Shown here: one piece after another, positions 1 to 6,902 of the stretch | How positions within the stretch are numbered: the first letter of the stretch is position 1 | How the letters are laid out: every line of letters starts with the position of its first letter | Virus record (IMG/VR): IMGVR_UViG_3300027911_000042 | Span: 1-33,731 of that record | DNA from: a virus | Reading direction: 5' to 3' (one strand) | DNA length: 33,731 bases | Notes under the pieces: model-generated | Databases searched by the model: none | Told to the model about the DNA's origin: nothing | What the model saw: only the letters and a program-made list of their open reading frames with translations | Position numbers and translations under genes: made by a program

Positions 1-77
1 GTCACCGTAGTTATCACATGACCGAGCGGCACAGGGCAGGAGCATTCCGAAAATCAAAAAGGAGAATAACGAAATGA
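1..77 (+). other. Window edge, tail of an upstream gene
   Basis: Two readings are possible. Frame 1 gives six codons and a TGA at 19-21. Frame 3 stays open to a TGA at 75-77 that would overlap the next ATG (74) as ATGA, the junction style used throughout this window. The sequence does not decide between them. The SD for the next gene (AAAAAGGAG, 56-64) lies inside this stretch. Confidence 0.3.
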
Positions 78-472
78 GAACTGACGAGTACGGGGATGTC
101 ATTCTGCCGAAGCGCATTACCACGAAGTGGGTAGCCACGCATTCCGCAGAGGAACTGTACGAAGCGTGGAATCAGTCTCGCTATCCTTTCGACATAGCGC
201 GAGGCTGTTACGATTGTCTTACCCAACACTTTAATGCGTGCAAAGAGCACGCCGCTCTACAAGAAGAGATTCGAAAGATTATGCCAAAGGAATTTGAATT
301 TCGAGATTCCACAAGTAAGTTTGCAGCGAATTATTCCGGCATGGACAAGTCGGAGTTCATTCCTTGGCTACATAGCCACTTCCAAGAACTGCTCGCCTTG
401 CGGCGAAAGTATCGCAAAGCCTACGGAGTCCCTCCTCTGAAGGGCAGCGCGTCGAGAGAGGAGCTAGCATGA
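74..472 (+). CDS. Hypothetical protein, 132 aa
   Basis: I do not recognise this protein. The ATG at 74 is preceded by a strong SD (AAAAAGGAG, 56-64). The product is soluble, rich in aromatic and charged residues, with a predicted mostly helical C-terminal half (about residues 85-120, HSHFQELLALRRKYRKAYG). Two Cys near residues 48-58 and several His are present, but there is no clear metal site. The stop overlaps the next start as ATGA (469-472), so it probably heads a translationally coupled run of small accessory genes. Confidence 0.75.
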   Translation: MRTDEYGDVILPKRITTKWVATHSAEELYEAWNQSRYPFDIARGCYDCLTQHFNACKEHAALQEEIRKIMPKEFEFRDSTSKFAANYSGMDKSEFIPWLHSHFQELLALRRKYRKAYGVPPLKGSASREELA

Positions 473-741
473 CAGTACACCAAGCAGGGATTCTGATGCT
501 CGTCGGTGGAACGCTGATGCTAGTAGGCGCTTACTTCGACTGGTACTTCCACGAGCGCAAAACGGAAGGACCAAGCAGTATGCCCGAAGCAATGCCACCC
601 TACGCGAAGTTCAGCGAACAGGAGTTGAGAGAGCTATCGCAAGAAGCGGGGCGCACTCTCGACGAAACCCAGGCCATGGAGTATCTGAAGCGCAGAACGA
701 TTTCAGGAGCAGTACAGAACTACCAAAAGGAGAAAGCATGA
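469..741 (+). CDS. Small single-pass membrane protein, 90 aa
   Basis: Unknown function. Residues about 5-23 form one hydrophobic segment (GILMLVGGTLMLVGAYF) followed by a charged soluble tail with a helix around FSEQELRELSQEAGRTLDE, so an N-terminal anchor with a cytoplasmic or periplasmic tail is inferred. The start overlaps the preceding gene as ATGA and has a GAGAGGAG-type SD just upstream. Its last codons overlap the next start (ATGA at 738-741). Such N-anchored small proteins are common in phage early regions; nothing points to a spanin or holin. Confidence 0.7.
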   Translation: MTVHQAGILMLVGGTLMLVGAYFDWYFHERKTEGPSSMPEAMPPYAKFSEQELRELSQEAGRTLDETQAMEYLKRRTISGAVQNYQKEKA

Positions 742-1076
742 GCACAGAGACTTACTTCACAACACCGGGAGCAACCTGGAGGCAGGGAGACTTGCTCTTT
801 CGCCGTATCGAAGACTTGCCGCTAGAGAATCTAACTGAACGAGAGAATGGTCACATTCTCGAAGGGGAAGCAACTGGTCACATCCACCGCTTGAAGGATA
901 CCGTCGTCGCAAAGGTTCTCGAAACCTTCGCGGGATTGCGTATGTTCATTCGGGCGGAGAAGCCAGCGGAGATTATCCACGAAGACCACGACACGATTAC
1001 TCTTCCGCCAGGCAATTACGAAGTTATAAGGCAGCGTGAATACACACCAGAGGCAATTCGTCAAATCGCAGACTGA
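738..1076 (+). CDS. Conserved hypothetical protein with EGEATGHIH motif, 112 aa
   Basis: Matches from memory a family of short proteins in phages and bacteria marked by an N-terminal QGDLLFRRI strand, an E-G-E-A-T-G-H-x-H motif (about residues 42-50), an H-E-D-H motif (about 80-83) and the ending LPPGNYEVIRQREYTPE. The paired His motifs suggest a metal-binding beta-sandwich, but no reaction is known to me. It is coupled to the upstream membrane protein by ATGA and has SD AAAGGAG. Its last 19 bases (1058-1076) recur at 1278-1296, after the next gene. Confidence 0.7.
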   Translation: MSTETYFTTPGATWRQGDLLFRRIEDLPLENLTERENGHILEGEATGHIHRLKDTVVAKVLETFAGLRMFIRAEKPAEIIHEDHDTITLPPGNYEVIRQREYTPEAIRQIAD

Positions 1077-1296
1077 AAGGAAAAACCAGAATGGCAAAAC
1101 CAAAGAAGCATCTCAAGAAGTTTGTTTGTCTAGAAGATAACAAGGGGTTCGATACATCGGCAGAGTTCAGCGACCACATACACTCTGTCGAGTGTACAAA
1201 CCCGGTTCCCTGGCAACCATCTGCCGATTGGATGGCTATGCATCCTGATTTCGTAGTAGGCTTTCCAAGGGAATAGGTCGTCAAATCGTAGACTGA
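1058..1296 (+). repeat. 19-base direct repeat flanking a small gene
   Basis: Copies at 1058-1076 and 1278-1296 (TCGTCAAATCG, then C or T, then AGACTGA) match at 18 of 19 bases. The first copy encodes the last residues and the stop of the 738 gene; the second is noncoding and lies just before the SD of the 1307 gene. The pair brackets the 61-aa gene at 1091-1276, suggesting gene gain by duplication or recombination at this point. Confidence 0.75.
1091..1276 (+). CDS. Hypothetical protein, 61 aa
   Basis: Unrecognised. The ATG follows an AAAGGAAAAA SD. The protein is short with a basic start (MAKPKKHLKKFVC), two Cys and two His (FSDHIHSVEC) that could bind a metal, and a Trp-rich end. It lies between the two copies of the 19-base direct repeat, so it looks like an inserted cassette rather than a core member of the operon. 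Confidence 0.6.
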   Translation: MAKPKKHLKKFVCLEDNKGFDTSAEFSDHIHSVECTNPVPWQPSADWMAMHPDFVVGFPRE

Positions 1297-1306
1297 GGGA
1301 GAGATT

Positions 1307-1564
1307 ATGGATTGTTCGAATATAATGCCAGGAGATAGGGTTCTAGTGTTTGACCCTCAGCTTTTCCGGGATGATGTAACTACTCCGCTTTCCTACACGA
1401 TGCGTCCCGCAGTAGTTCTCCGCAGATACGGGCGCAGAGCCGAGCACTATCCAATAAGTGATATGACTCTCGGTCCCTACCCCGATTTGGTAGATGTAAT
1501 TTTCTTACATAGAGGGCTGTCCCGAAGTCACTTTACCGACAGCGTTCGATATGAAAGACCCTAA
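1307..1564 (+). CDS. Hypothetical protein, SH3/KOW-like start, 85 aa
   Basis: Unrecognised. ATG follows a GGGAGAG SD. The N-terminus MPGDRVLVFDPQ followed by a strand PAVVLRRYG resembles the beta-barrel start of KOW/SH3-like modules, which is only a fold guess. It overlaps the next gene out of frame by 14 bases (1551-1564), consistent with coupling. Confidence 0.65.
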   Translation: MDCSNIMPGDRVLVFDPQLFRDDVTTPLSYTMRPAVVLRRYGRRAEHYPISDMTLGPYPDLVDVIFLHRGLSRSHFTDSVRYERP

Positions 1565-1889
1565 GAAAATTACTCTTCGTGACATTTTCTACGAGACGGA
1601 GAATGTCACGGAACGCCGTCGTCTCATCGAGCTAGTCGGGTGGGAACGTCTTTTACAGTTGTCGGGTGATGCCGCTAGAGTAATCCAGCGCACCCGGCAG
1701 GGCACGCTGTACGAGATATTCCTACCCGATGACCCCGACTGCTTTATGAAGGTGGTAAAAGTAACCTGTCCATCGACGGGAAACATTTACCACCTTCGCG
1801 TCCCTCCCACAACGTTGACCGTAGCGGAAGCAGTCAGTTGGACATTCGGGCTGGACCCCGAAAATTACAAGCCGATAAAGGAGACTTAA
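1551..1889 (+). CDS. DUF6745-like C-terminal module, 112 aa
   Basis: The C-terminal half (STGNIYHLRVPP, then EAVSWTFGL, then YKPIKET) resembles, from memory, the end of DUF6745 proteins of bacteria, which are normally longer and repetitive at the N-terminus; here only a short upstream segment (GWERLLQLSGDAARVIQRT) remains. Function of the family is unknown. The start overlaps the previous gene by 14 bases and the stop is two bases before the FtsK-like ATG. It could be a trimmed phage version of a host gene. Confidence 0.6.
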   Translation: MKDPKKITLRDIFYETENVTERRRLIELVGWERLLQLSGDAARVIQRTRQGTLYEIFLPDDPDCFMKVVKVTCPSTGNIYHLRVPPTTLTVAEAVSWTFGLDPENYKPIKET

Positions 1890-1891
1890 TT

Positions 1892-3403
1892 ATGAAACTC
1901 TTTACGTGCAGGAAAGACGGTGTAGTATCAGAGTTGACAGAATGTCCCGTGTGCAGCGGAAAGATGATTCCTTTCGAGAAGAAACTGGCAAAGAAAGCGA
2001 AGCGATTCCCGCGCATAGAGACGCCGGAACGCAAGGCGCAAAAAGAGGAGCAGAAGCGAGTCTCCCAAATCATCGAGAACACTTGCGAAACCTTCCAATG
2101 TCCGGGGGATATCATTGGGGTAAGGCAAGGCCCGTGCATTACCGAATACAAGTTCAGACCAATGCGGCATACTCGCGTGAAGAACATTACTTCCGGGTCC
2201 ATGCGGGAAGACTTAGCCGTAGTCATTCCGGCAGAGAACGTATCCGTGGCAAGAGCACTCGGGGAAAAGGCAATCAACATCTGCGTGCCCAACTCCGTGC
2301 GGCAAGACATAGACTTTGAGTCTACGCTTGCGAACGTGCTAGAGCACCGCTACGACATGGAACTCCCGATTAACCTGGGAGTCACATCCGTAGGCGACCC
2401 CGTTGTCATCGACTTGACAAAGGCGGGGCCGCATATGCTGATAGCAGGTTCTACGGGTAGTGGAAAGTCTGTAGCAATCAACGCTATCCTGACTTCCCTG
2501 CTCTGCATCCGCTCTCCCAAGGAGCTAGAACTACTGCTCATCGACCCGAAACAGGTAGAGCTAATGCCCTATGCCGGATTGCCGCACGTCCGCAGACCAC
2601 CCGAGTCCAGCATTATGGGCTCGCTTGCCTTAATGGATACGGTAATCCAGGAGATGCGGCGTCGCATGGCTTTCCTCGCAATGATGCGAGTAAAGAACCT
2701 AAAGGAACTCAACGAGAAGCTAAAGACGATGGGAGAGCAAACGCATCCCTATTGGTTGCTCGTAATCGACGAAATGGCCGAACTTGCTATTACGGAAAAG
2801 AAGCTATTCACGGAGAGAATGGCTTCCATTTCCTCGATGGCGAGAGCAGCAGGCATACACATCATTGCTGCGACACAGCGCCCGTCTGTCGATGTGTTGA
2901 GCGGCAAGATTAAGGTGAACTTCCTAACTCGCCTTGGATTGAAGGTTCCTTCGGTAGGAGACTCGCGCACGGTATTCGGGCGAAGTGGTGCGGAGCAACT
3001 CCTGGGCAAGGGGGATTCCTTCTTGATGTCGGGTTCGACACAGGGATTATTGCGCTGCCACCTTCCGTTCTGCACGGAGAATCACATCCGGGCTATGCTG
3101 CGCCTGTCTTCCGACTTAGGGCATGTGAACAACGTCCCCGCAGACGGCATGAAAGACGGGAAGTTTCCGGTCGTGAAAGAGGAAAAGCCGGTTGAGACAC
3201 TTCCGCCGCAGCAGAAGGCTCAGACGGATGCAGAGGAACAGGCAAAGGAAGGTCAGCCGGGGTATCTGCTCAACACTTTCCTGCGGGAGAAAGGAACCAC
3301 GCTCGAAGCTGTCCGTAAACTCTCGCGGGAAGAGCAGCTAGTCATGAACGAAGACTTTAAAGCTTGGCAGCATCGCCGTCGTGAACAGCGGAGGACTGTA
3401 TGA
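1892..3403 (+). CDS. FtsK/SpoIIIE-type DNA translocase ATPase, 503 aa
   Basis: Soluble hexameric DNA pump of the FtsK-HerA group by family knowledge. Visible in order: a CPVC pair near the N-terminus (CPVCSGKM), the peptide RFPRI at 38-42, the alpha/beta domain (GPCITEYKFRP), Walker A GSTGSGKS at 186-193, DPKQVEL, Walker B LLVIDEMAEL with D293-E294, and the ATQRPSVDVLSGKIK segment. The four-helix membrane domain and the gamma (KOPS-reading) winged helix of FtsK are both absent. The frame is open from 1838, but the ATG at 1892 has the SD (AAAGGAG, 1877-1883) and starts after the previous stop. Role is inferred: genome segregation, recombination or replication support rather than capsid packaging. 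Confidence 0.92.
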   Translation: MKLFTCRKDGVVSELTECPVCSGKMIPFEKKLAKKAKRFPRIETPERKAQKEEQKRVSQIIENTCETFQCPGDIIGVRQGPCITEYKFRPMRHTRVKNITSGSMREDLAVVIPAENVSVARALGEKAINICVPNSVRQDIDFESTLANVLEHRYDMELPINLGVTSVGDPVVIDLTKAGPHMLIAGSTGSGKSVAINAILTSLLCIRSPKELELLLIDPKQVELMPYAGLPHVRRPPESSIMGSLALMDTVIQEMRRRMAFLAMMRVKNLKELNEKLKTMGEQTHPYWLLVIDEMAELAITEKKLFTERMASISSMARAAGIHIIAATQRPSVDVLSGKIKVNFLTRLGLKVPSVGDSRTVFGRSGAEQLLGKGDSFLMSGSTQGLLRCHLPFCTENHIRAMLRLSSDLGHVNNVPADGMKDGKFPVVKEEKPVETLPPQQKAQTDAEEQAKEGQPGYLLNTFLREKGTTLEAVRKLSREEQLVMNEDFKAWQHRRREQRRTV

Positions 3404-3594
3404 TAACCTGCGACTGTCCAGTTTCTACGGGGATTGACGGAGAGCTAACCTGCGGAACGGGGAGACTCGATGATTTCGGATTTTGGGAGTTTCCCTGCCC
3501 TCACCACAGAAAAGAAGACCCAAACTGTCGATGTGCTCAGTGCAAATGTGACTTACTCGAAGCGCAACGTCGCCGTTCGCAGAGGAGAGCATAG
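3400..3594 (+). CDS. Cys-rich small protein, 64 aa
   Basis: Coupled to the translocase gene by ATGA. Nine Cys and two His in 64 residues, with pairs CDC, PCPHH and CRCAQCKC, indicate one or two zinc sites; the end is basic (EAQRRRSQRRA), consistent with nucleic acid binding. No named family recognised. The stop abuts the next ATG directly. Confidence 0.65.
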   Translation: MITCDCPVSTGIDGELTCGTGRLDDFGFWEFPCPHHRKEDPNCRCAQCKCDLLEAQRRRSQRRA

Positions 3595-4068
3595 ATGAGG
3601 CCGCTTGTTGTGGCGGTTCTCGACACGATGTGGGGAGAGAGGCAAGGCTCTGCTCCCCGCTTCTTCCGTATCAACCCTGAGAACACTTCCGGTCGCCGTC
3701 TCTACCGTCTAGTGGGGGAGGATGTGCGGCTTATCGTTACCAACGTATGCCGGGAGCTAGTAGACCACTCTAATAAGCATGGCAAGCCAGATGCGGGTTG
3801 GCTTTACCAGAACATCCGGCACATTACTGCACCCCGCTTTAACACACAGCTCATTCTAGTCTGCGGCCAGATAGCGCAGAGTGTATTTAACTCCATTCTT
3901 TGCCGCTTTGAGGATGAATGGATACTTCGAACTAACTTACTCTGCTTGCCGCACCCGGCAGCTAGAATCTGGACAGAGAAGACTATTCAGAAGCAGCAGA
4001 AGCGAATCCGCGAGGCACTCGATGGAGAAACCGTACAAGTTCCCGAATCATCCTCCCGCGAAGTCTAG
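3595..4068 (+). CDS. Uracil-DNA-glycosylase-superfamily-like protein, 157 aa
   Basis: Fold assignment is by pattern. There is an early strand VVAVLDTMWG, then the loop RFFRINPENTSGRRLYRL, then LIVTNVCREL, then a Rossmann strand LILVCGQIAQSVF, and a late LPHPAARIW with the His position used in motif B of UDG/Mug-type enzymes. Size (157 aa) suits a minimal UDG-like domain. If active it would process or sense modified bases, which fits a phage with a base-modification operon and a UDG-polymerase fusion. Catalytic residues cannot be confirmed by eye. The ATG follows the previous stop with no gap; SD is GAGGAGAG. Confidence 0.45.
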   Translation: MRPLVVAVLDTMWGERQGSAPRFFRINPENTSGRRLYRLVGEDVRLIVTNVCRELVDHSNKHGKPDAGWLYQNIRHITAPRFNTQLILVCGQIAQSVFNSILCRFEDEWILRTNLLCLPHPAARIWTEKTIQKQQKRIREALDGETVQVPESSSREV

Positions 4069-4177
4069 CACCAGCGTAATGTCCAAGGCCGCTGCCTGTC
4101 AGAAGTGCGGCTGTCTCGTAGAGCGGTCCCGTAGGCGGGGCTGTAACTGCGTATGTCACAAATCTCATATCAAATAA
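4022..4177 (+). CDS. Small zinc-ribbon-like protein, 51 aa
   Basis: Out-of-frame overlap of 47 bases with the preceding gene if the ATG at 4022 is used; an internal ATG at 4079 would avoid overlap but has no visible SD. The C-terminal part CQKCGCLVERSRRRGCNCVC has three CxC/CxxC pairs, typical of a tiny zinc ribbon. Function unknown. The start choice is uncertain, the C-terminal coding signal less so. Confidence 0.5.
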   Translation: MEKPYKFPNHPPAKSSTSVMSKAAACQKCGCLVERSRRRGCNCVCHKSHIK

Positions 4178-4189
4178 AGGAGAATAGCC

Positions 4190-4477
4190 ATGCCTTGCAC
4201 AATAACGGGTAGTCTTGAAGGTGATGCTGCTCTCTTTGCAAAAGAGAGTTTGGATAAGTGCCGGATACGTGCCCAGAAACTGAACCGCTTGCTGTGTATG
4301 CTCTGCCGAGACGTGGAGAATCGTGCAGAGCATCCACTCCCATCGCAGGTAGCTAAGTGGTGGAAACGCCACAAGGAAATTGACCTCCGACGAGACTTGA
4401 AGAAGCGTGTGGAGGGATTAGAGCGCAAGGCTAGACGCGACGCGACACCCGATAATGTCCCGTATTGCGGAGAATAG
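4190..4477 (+). CDS. Hypothetical protein, 95 aa
   Basis: ATG with strong SD (AAAGGAGAA) 8 bases upstream. Helical, charged protein with conserved-looking W-W-x-x-H-x-E-D (KWWKRHKEIDLRRDLKKRVE) and paired Cys (LLCMLCRDV). It begins MPCTITGSLEGDAAL, a start style seen in other phage hypotheticals. No function assigned. Confidence 0.7.
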   Translation: MPCTITGSLEGDAALFAKESLDKCRIRAQKLNRLLCMLCRDVENRAEHPLPSQVAKWWKRHKEIDLRRDLKKRVEGLERKARRDATPDNVPYCGE

Positions 4478-4530
4478 CCTAGAAACCTACACTTAGGCGC
4501 AGTCATTCCAGACTTCCCGGAGGTGCACAC

Positions 4531-5253
4531 GTGAGCGAAACACCGCAAGGCTGGCATCGGCATCCGAACGGCGGAGGATTAGTCCAAGACACCGCCAAAG
4601 TCGAAGCAACGGTATTTGTCGAGAAGGACGCGGGGGTCTACGGCAACGCGCGGGTCTACGGCAACGTGGGGGTCTACGGCAACGCACAGGTCTACGGCAA
4701 CGCACAGGTCTGCGGCGATGCGCAGGTCTGGGGCAACGCGCGGGTCTACGGCAACGCGCGGGTCTACGGCAACGCACAGGTCTACGGCAACGCACAGGTC
4801 TACGGCAACGCACAGGTCTGCGGCACCGTGCAGGTCTGCGACAACGCGTGGGTCTACGGCAACGCGGGGGTCTACGGCAACGCGTGGGTCTACGGCGACG
4901 CGGGGGTCTACGGCAACGCGTGGGTCTACGGCGACGTGCAGGTCTACGGCAACGCACAGGTCTACGGCAACGCGCAGGTCTACGGCGACGCGTGGGTCTA
5001 TGGCAACGCGCAGGTCTGCGGCGACGCGCAGGTCTGCGGCAACGCGTGGGAAACTACTCCCTTGCAGATTCACGGCACGCGGCATGTGCTCACCAACTCC
5101 GCGCACGGACATATCACCATCGGCTGCCACACGCACGACTTCAAATACTGGCTAAAGCACTATCGCGCCATCGGAAAAGCGAACGGCTACACCAAAGAGC
5201 AGACCAAAGAATATGGCGAGCACATCAAGTACATCGCCAGAATGGGGAAATGA
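4531..5253 (+). CDS. Hexapeptide-repeat beta-helix-like protein, 240 aa
   Basis: GTG start with SD CCGGAGG just upstream. N-terminal lead-in GWHRHPNGGGLV, then residues 36-173 are 23 consecutive hexapeptides of the form V-(Y/C/W)-G-(N/D)-(A/V)-(Q/R/W/G), the sort of repeat that folds as a left-handed beta-helix in hexapeptide transferases and polymer-forming proteins. The C-terminal domain (TIGCHTHDFKYWLKHYRAIG, then GYTKEQTKEYGEHIKYIARMG) is not repetitive and resembles the end domain of similar phage proteins. No acyl-transfer residues are seen, so a structural, binding or stacking role is inferred. The last TGA is followed by the regulatory gap. Confidence 0.85.
   Translation: MSETPQGWHRHPNGGGLVQDTAKVEATVFVEKDAGVYGNARVYGNVGVYGNAQVYGNAQVCGDAQVWGNARVYGNARVYGNAQVYGNAQVYGNAQVCGTVQVCDNAWVYGNAGVYGNAWVYGDAGVYGNAWVYGDVQVYGNAQVYGNAQVYGDAWVYGNAQVCGDAQVCGNAWETTPLQIHGTRHVLTNSAHGHITIGCHTHDFKYWLKHYRAIGKANGYTKEQTKEYGEHIKYIARMGK
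4636..5049 (+). repeat. 23 tandem 18-base units (hexapeptide minisatellite)
   Basis: Near-identical 18-base units (consensus GTCTACGGCAACGCGCAG) encode the hexapeptides. Differences are few and mostly change Tyr/Cys, Asn/Asp or the sixth residue. The unit length is a multiple of three, so several other frames on both strands are also open; those are artefacts of periodicity. The homogeneity suggests recent expansion by slippage or recombination. Confidence 0.95.
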
Positions 5254-5330
5254 TGAACCGCATTTCGAGGCGCTGCGAAGGGCTAACGCCTGGTTTGCCC
5301 GCACGGAAACCTACACTTTCGCCTTTTCTT

Positions 5331-5360
5331 CGCCCCTAGAAACACGATTAGAGGCGTTTT
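5331..5360 (+). terminator. Probable intrinsic terminator
   Basis: CGCCCCTA (5331-5338) pairs with TAGAGGCG (5349-5356) with one C/A mismatch and a 10-base loop, directly followed by TTTT (5357-5360). It sits 78 bases after the stop of the hexapeptide gene, where the next gene starts a new unit. Confidence 0.55.
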
Positions 5361-5395
5361 AAGCGACGATAGCGGTTTTAGGCTATACCCCTACT

Positions 5396-5422
5396 AGGAC
5401 GAAAAAATAATCGCTGTACGGG
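5396..5422 (+). repeat. 27-base intergenic repeat, copy 1
   Basis: Identical over 27 bases to 18820-18846 (both begin AGGACGAAAAAATAATCG and end TGTACGGG). Just upstream, CTATACCCCTAC (5383-5394) is present; at copy 2 the same 12 bases occur as the reverse complement (18807-18818). Each core is followed immediately by a hairpin. Both copies lie in the only two long gaps that lack a gene. Promoter, operator or replication element are the candidates. Confidence 0.8.
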
Positions 5423-5440
5423 GCTAGGAATGCCCCTAGC
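5420..5440 (+). promoter_or_regulatory. Hairpin with two alternative pairings
   Basis: GCTAGG (5423-5428) pairs with CCTAGC (5435-5440); alternatively GGGGC (5420-5424) pairs with GCCCC (5432-5436). The two stems exclude each other. No U-tract follows. It directly abuts repeat copy 1. Confidence 0.4.
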
Positions 5441-5501
5441 GTGCATCCTACAGCGTGCCTTTTCCTGTCCTAACCTATACCTAGCCTGTCTCGCGCTGTG
5501 C

Positions 5502-5513
5502 AGTACTAGTACT
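5502..5513. promoter_or_regulatory. 12-base perfect palindrome, operator candidate
   Basis: AGTACTAGTACT is a perfect palindrome and also two tandem AGTACT units. It lies 14 bases upstream of the SD of the 5542 gene, where a repressor would block transcription or initiation. Another CTATACC motif occurs at about 5474, similar to 5383. Confidence 0.4.
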
Positions 5514-5541
5514 AGATGCAGATTCGAAAGGAGAGCTAATT

Positions 5542-5931
5542 GTGACTAACGACCGGGATTTGGACTACTTAAAGCAGTCCCAACGCAGCAGTCCAAGGAA
5601 AGTGAAGAAATGGGTTTTCGAGGAATGTGAACCCCGTGAGGATGTGAGACTCGCGCTTCCCGATGGGTGGAGACTACGAGTCTTCCGTGTAACAAGCGGA
5701 GACTCAGGGGACAAGTATTGGGTACAGATTCTACGTGAACAAGACAGAGAAGACTCTACTACACGGCTTCAAGGTCGTCGTCTATCAGACGACACGGGAA
5801 AGCTTATGACAGTTGTTCTTTGTGACTGTATGCAGGGCAAGTTTCTTGCCCCACTAAGTATCCTGGGTCTGGGTAGCGGGGAACTCTGTAAGCACAGCAA
5901 GCAATTGCTCGCGTTTCTTAAATCGAAATAA
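5542..5931 (+). CDS. SWIM-type zinc-finger-like protein, 129 aa
   Basis: GTG start with SD AAAGGAGAG (5528-5536), first gene after the regulatory gap. The C-terminal part has C-D-C-x(n)-C-K-H (VVLCDCMQGKF, then LCKHSKQLLAFL), the CxC...CxH order of SWIM domains, which bind DNA or protein partners. The N-terminal half (WVFEECEPREDVRLALPDGW, then RVFRVTSGDSGDKYWVQ) looks beta-rich. Role unknown; single-domain SWIM proteins are common accessory proteins. Confidence 0.65.
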   Translation: MTNDRDLDYLKQSQRSSPRKVKKWVFEECEPREDVRLALPDGWRLRVFRVTSGDSGDKYWVQILREQDREDSTTRLQGRRLSDDTGKLMTVVLCDCMQGKFLAPLSILGLGSGELCKHSKQLLAFLKSK

Positions 5932-5945
5932 AGGAGAATATCGCA

Positions 5946-6428
5946 ATGAACAAGCTGCTAAAGCTAAAGCCAGCAATAGAAGCATTCCACTTCCCTAAGT
6001 TCACGAAAGCCTCCGAAGTCTTAGCGGCTGCTCGTCAGATTATTCGGGACGAACGCCGCTGGACACGGCACGACCTAGCTGTATTCTACAAAGAAGACCT
6101 TGAGCATAGCGGGGAAGTAGTCGCTTCTGCCTGTGCCGCCAGAGTTCCGAAATCAGGGAAAAGCAAAGCGACGGCGTTCTGTGCGCTTGGAGCAGTCAAG
6201 TTTGTTAACGGTCCCGCAGAGAGAGCCGCAGTTAAGTTTCTAGCTACCGCTGCTGCCATCGACCGGGGGACGGTTACGCTTAACAGCAAAACAGGCAAAG
6301 TGATACCAAATCTTGGCGACCATCCAAACATGGATGACATCTTTAGCATTAATGATGAGAGCGGCCATTGGCATGTTATGGCAATGTTCAAGCTAGCGAT
6401 TAAGCTGGCAAGGAAGGCAGGTAATTGA
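5946..6428 (+). CDS. DUF6197-like protein, 160 aa
   Basis: Pattern resembles DUF6197: an N-terminal helix with AARQIIRDERRWTRHDLA, a central A-F-C-A-L-G-A segment, and the end FSINDESGHWHVMAMFKLAI (an N-D-x(n)-H-x-x-V-x-x-x-F-x-x-A-I arrangement). The family is found in phages and bacteria with no established activity. SD AAAGGAGAA upstream of the ATG; the same leader style as 74 and 4190. Confidence 0.65.
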   Translation: MNKLLKLKPAIEAFHFPKFTKASEVLAAARQIIRDERRWTRHDLAVFYKEDLEHSGEVVASACAARVPKSGKSKATAFCALGAVKFVNGPAERAAVKFLATAAAIDRGTVTLNSKTGKVIPNLGDHPNMDDIFSINDESGHWHVMAMFKLAIKLARKAGN

Positions 6429-6431
6429 ACT

Positions 6432-6722
6432 ATGTATCCGAAGGAAGTTCCCCCGCATGTGAAGCGTCAGAACAAAGAACGTATTATGGCGGAGATGAAG
6501 CCGAAACCGAAGCAGCCAGCAGGTTCCGCACAGGCAGCGTGGGAGAGGTGGAATCCCTTGCAACGGAGCATTCTGCTCACTGTTTGGTGCAAGGCTCCTG
6601 CGCCGATGTTCGAGCACAAGTCTTGGTACCGGCTGTCTCTCTGGGTACGCAAGTCCGTTAAGCTGTTTTTCCGGCAGGCGCTAAATCCCGACCACCCGCT
6701 TTACAGTCTGCGCTACAACTAG
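6432..6722 (+). CDS. Hypothetical protein, 96 aa
   Basis: Unrecognised basic protein (lysine-rich start, then WERWNPLQRSILLTVWC and SWYRLSLWVRKSVKLFF). The aromatic amphipathic segments are not long enough for confident membrane spans. Begins 3 bases after the previous stop with a GGCAGG-type SD. It closes this mini-operon; the next 180 bases hold no clear gene. Confidence 0.6.
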   Translation: MYPKEVPPHVKRQNKERIMAEMKPKPKQPAGSAQAAWERWNPLQRSILLTVWCKAPAPMFEHKSWYRLSLWVRKSVKLFFRQALNPDHPLYSLRYN

Positions 6723-6902
6723 TAGACACAAGTCATGCCCGTAGAACTGCATATAGATTGAGCGAGTAAATACACCAGAAATGCAGAGGGAGTGAGCGAG
6801 CCATTAAAGGGAAATTGCAAAGGCGAGTGAATCAATGACTCCGAACTGTAGCGTGAGGGAGTGCAATGAATCCTAGTATGATTAAGCAAAAAGGAGATTC
6901 CT
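6723..6902 (+). other. 180-base gap without a convincing gene
   Basis: Contains loosely repeated GAG(T/C)GAG-like motifs (near 6760, 6793, 6823, 6851) and a short GAGT/ACTC inverted repeat near 6825-6841, but no convincing promoter, terminator or tRNA. A 17-codon open frame begins ATGAATCCTAG (6865), the same 11 bases that begin the HU gene at 7073; I treat it as non-coding. Confidence 0.4.

Larger units (their letters stand above)
4482..5318 (+). repeat. 13-base direct repeat flanking the hexapeptide gene
   Basis: GAAACCTACACTT occurs perfectly at 4482-4494 and 5306-5318, on either side of the gene at 4531-5253. It is the second instance in this window of a short direct repeat bracketing one gene, and may mark cassette-like gain of the repeat protein. 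Confidence 0.7.

Noticed and set aside
4636-5049. CRISPR array or diversity-generating variable region
   Set aside because: The units are contiguous with no spacers, no Cas or reverse transcriptase gene is in the window, and changes are not confined to adenines.
4493-5339. Long open frames on both strands across the hexapeptide gene
   Set aside because: They follow from the 18-base periodicity; the GTG-started frame has the SD, the non-repetitive end domain and the right termini.
5250-5339. 29-codon frame coupled by ATGA to the hexapeptide gene
   Set aside because: It ends inside the terminator hairpin, has unremarkable composition and no SD of its own; coupling alone is not enough.
6723-6902. 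tRNA or small RNA gene in the gap
   Set aside because: No cloverleaf, no CCA end and no strong hairpin found by eye.
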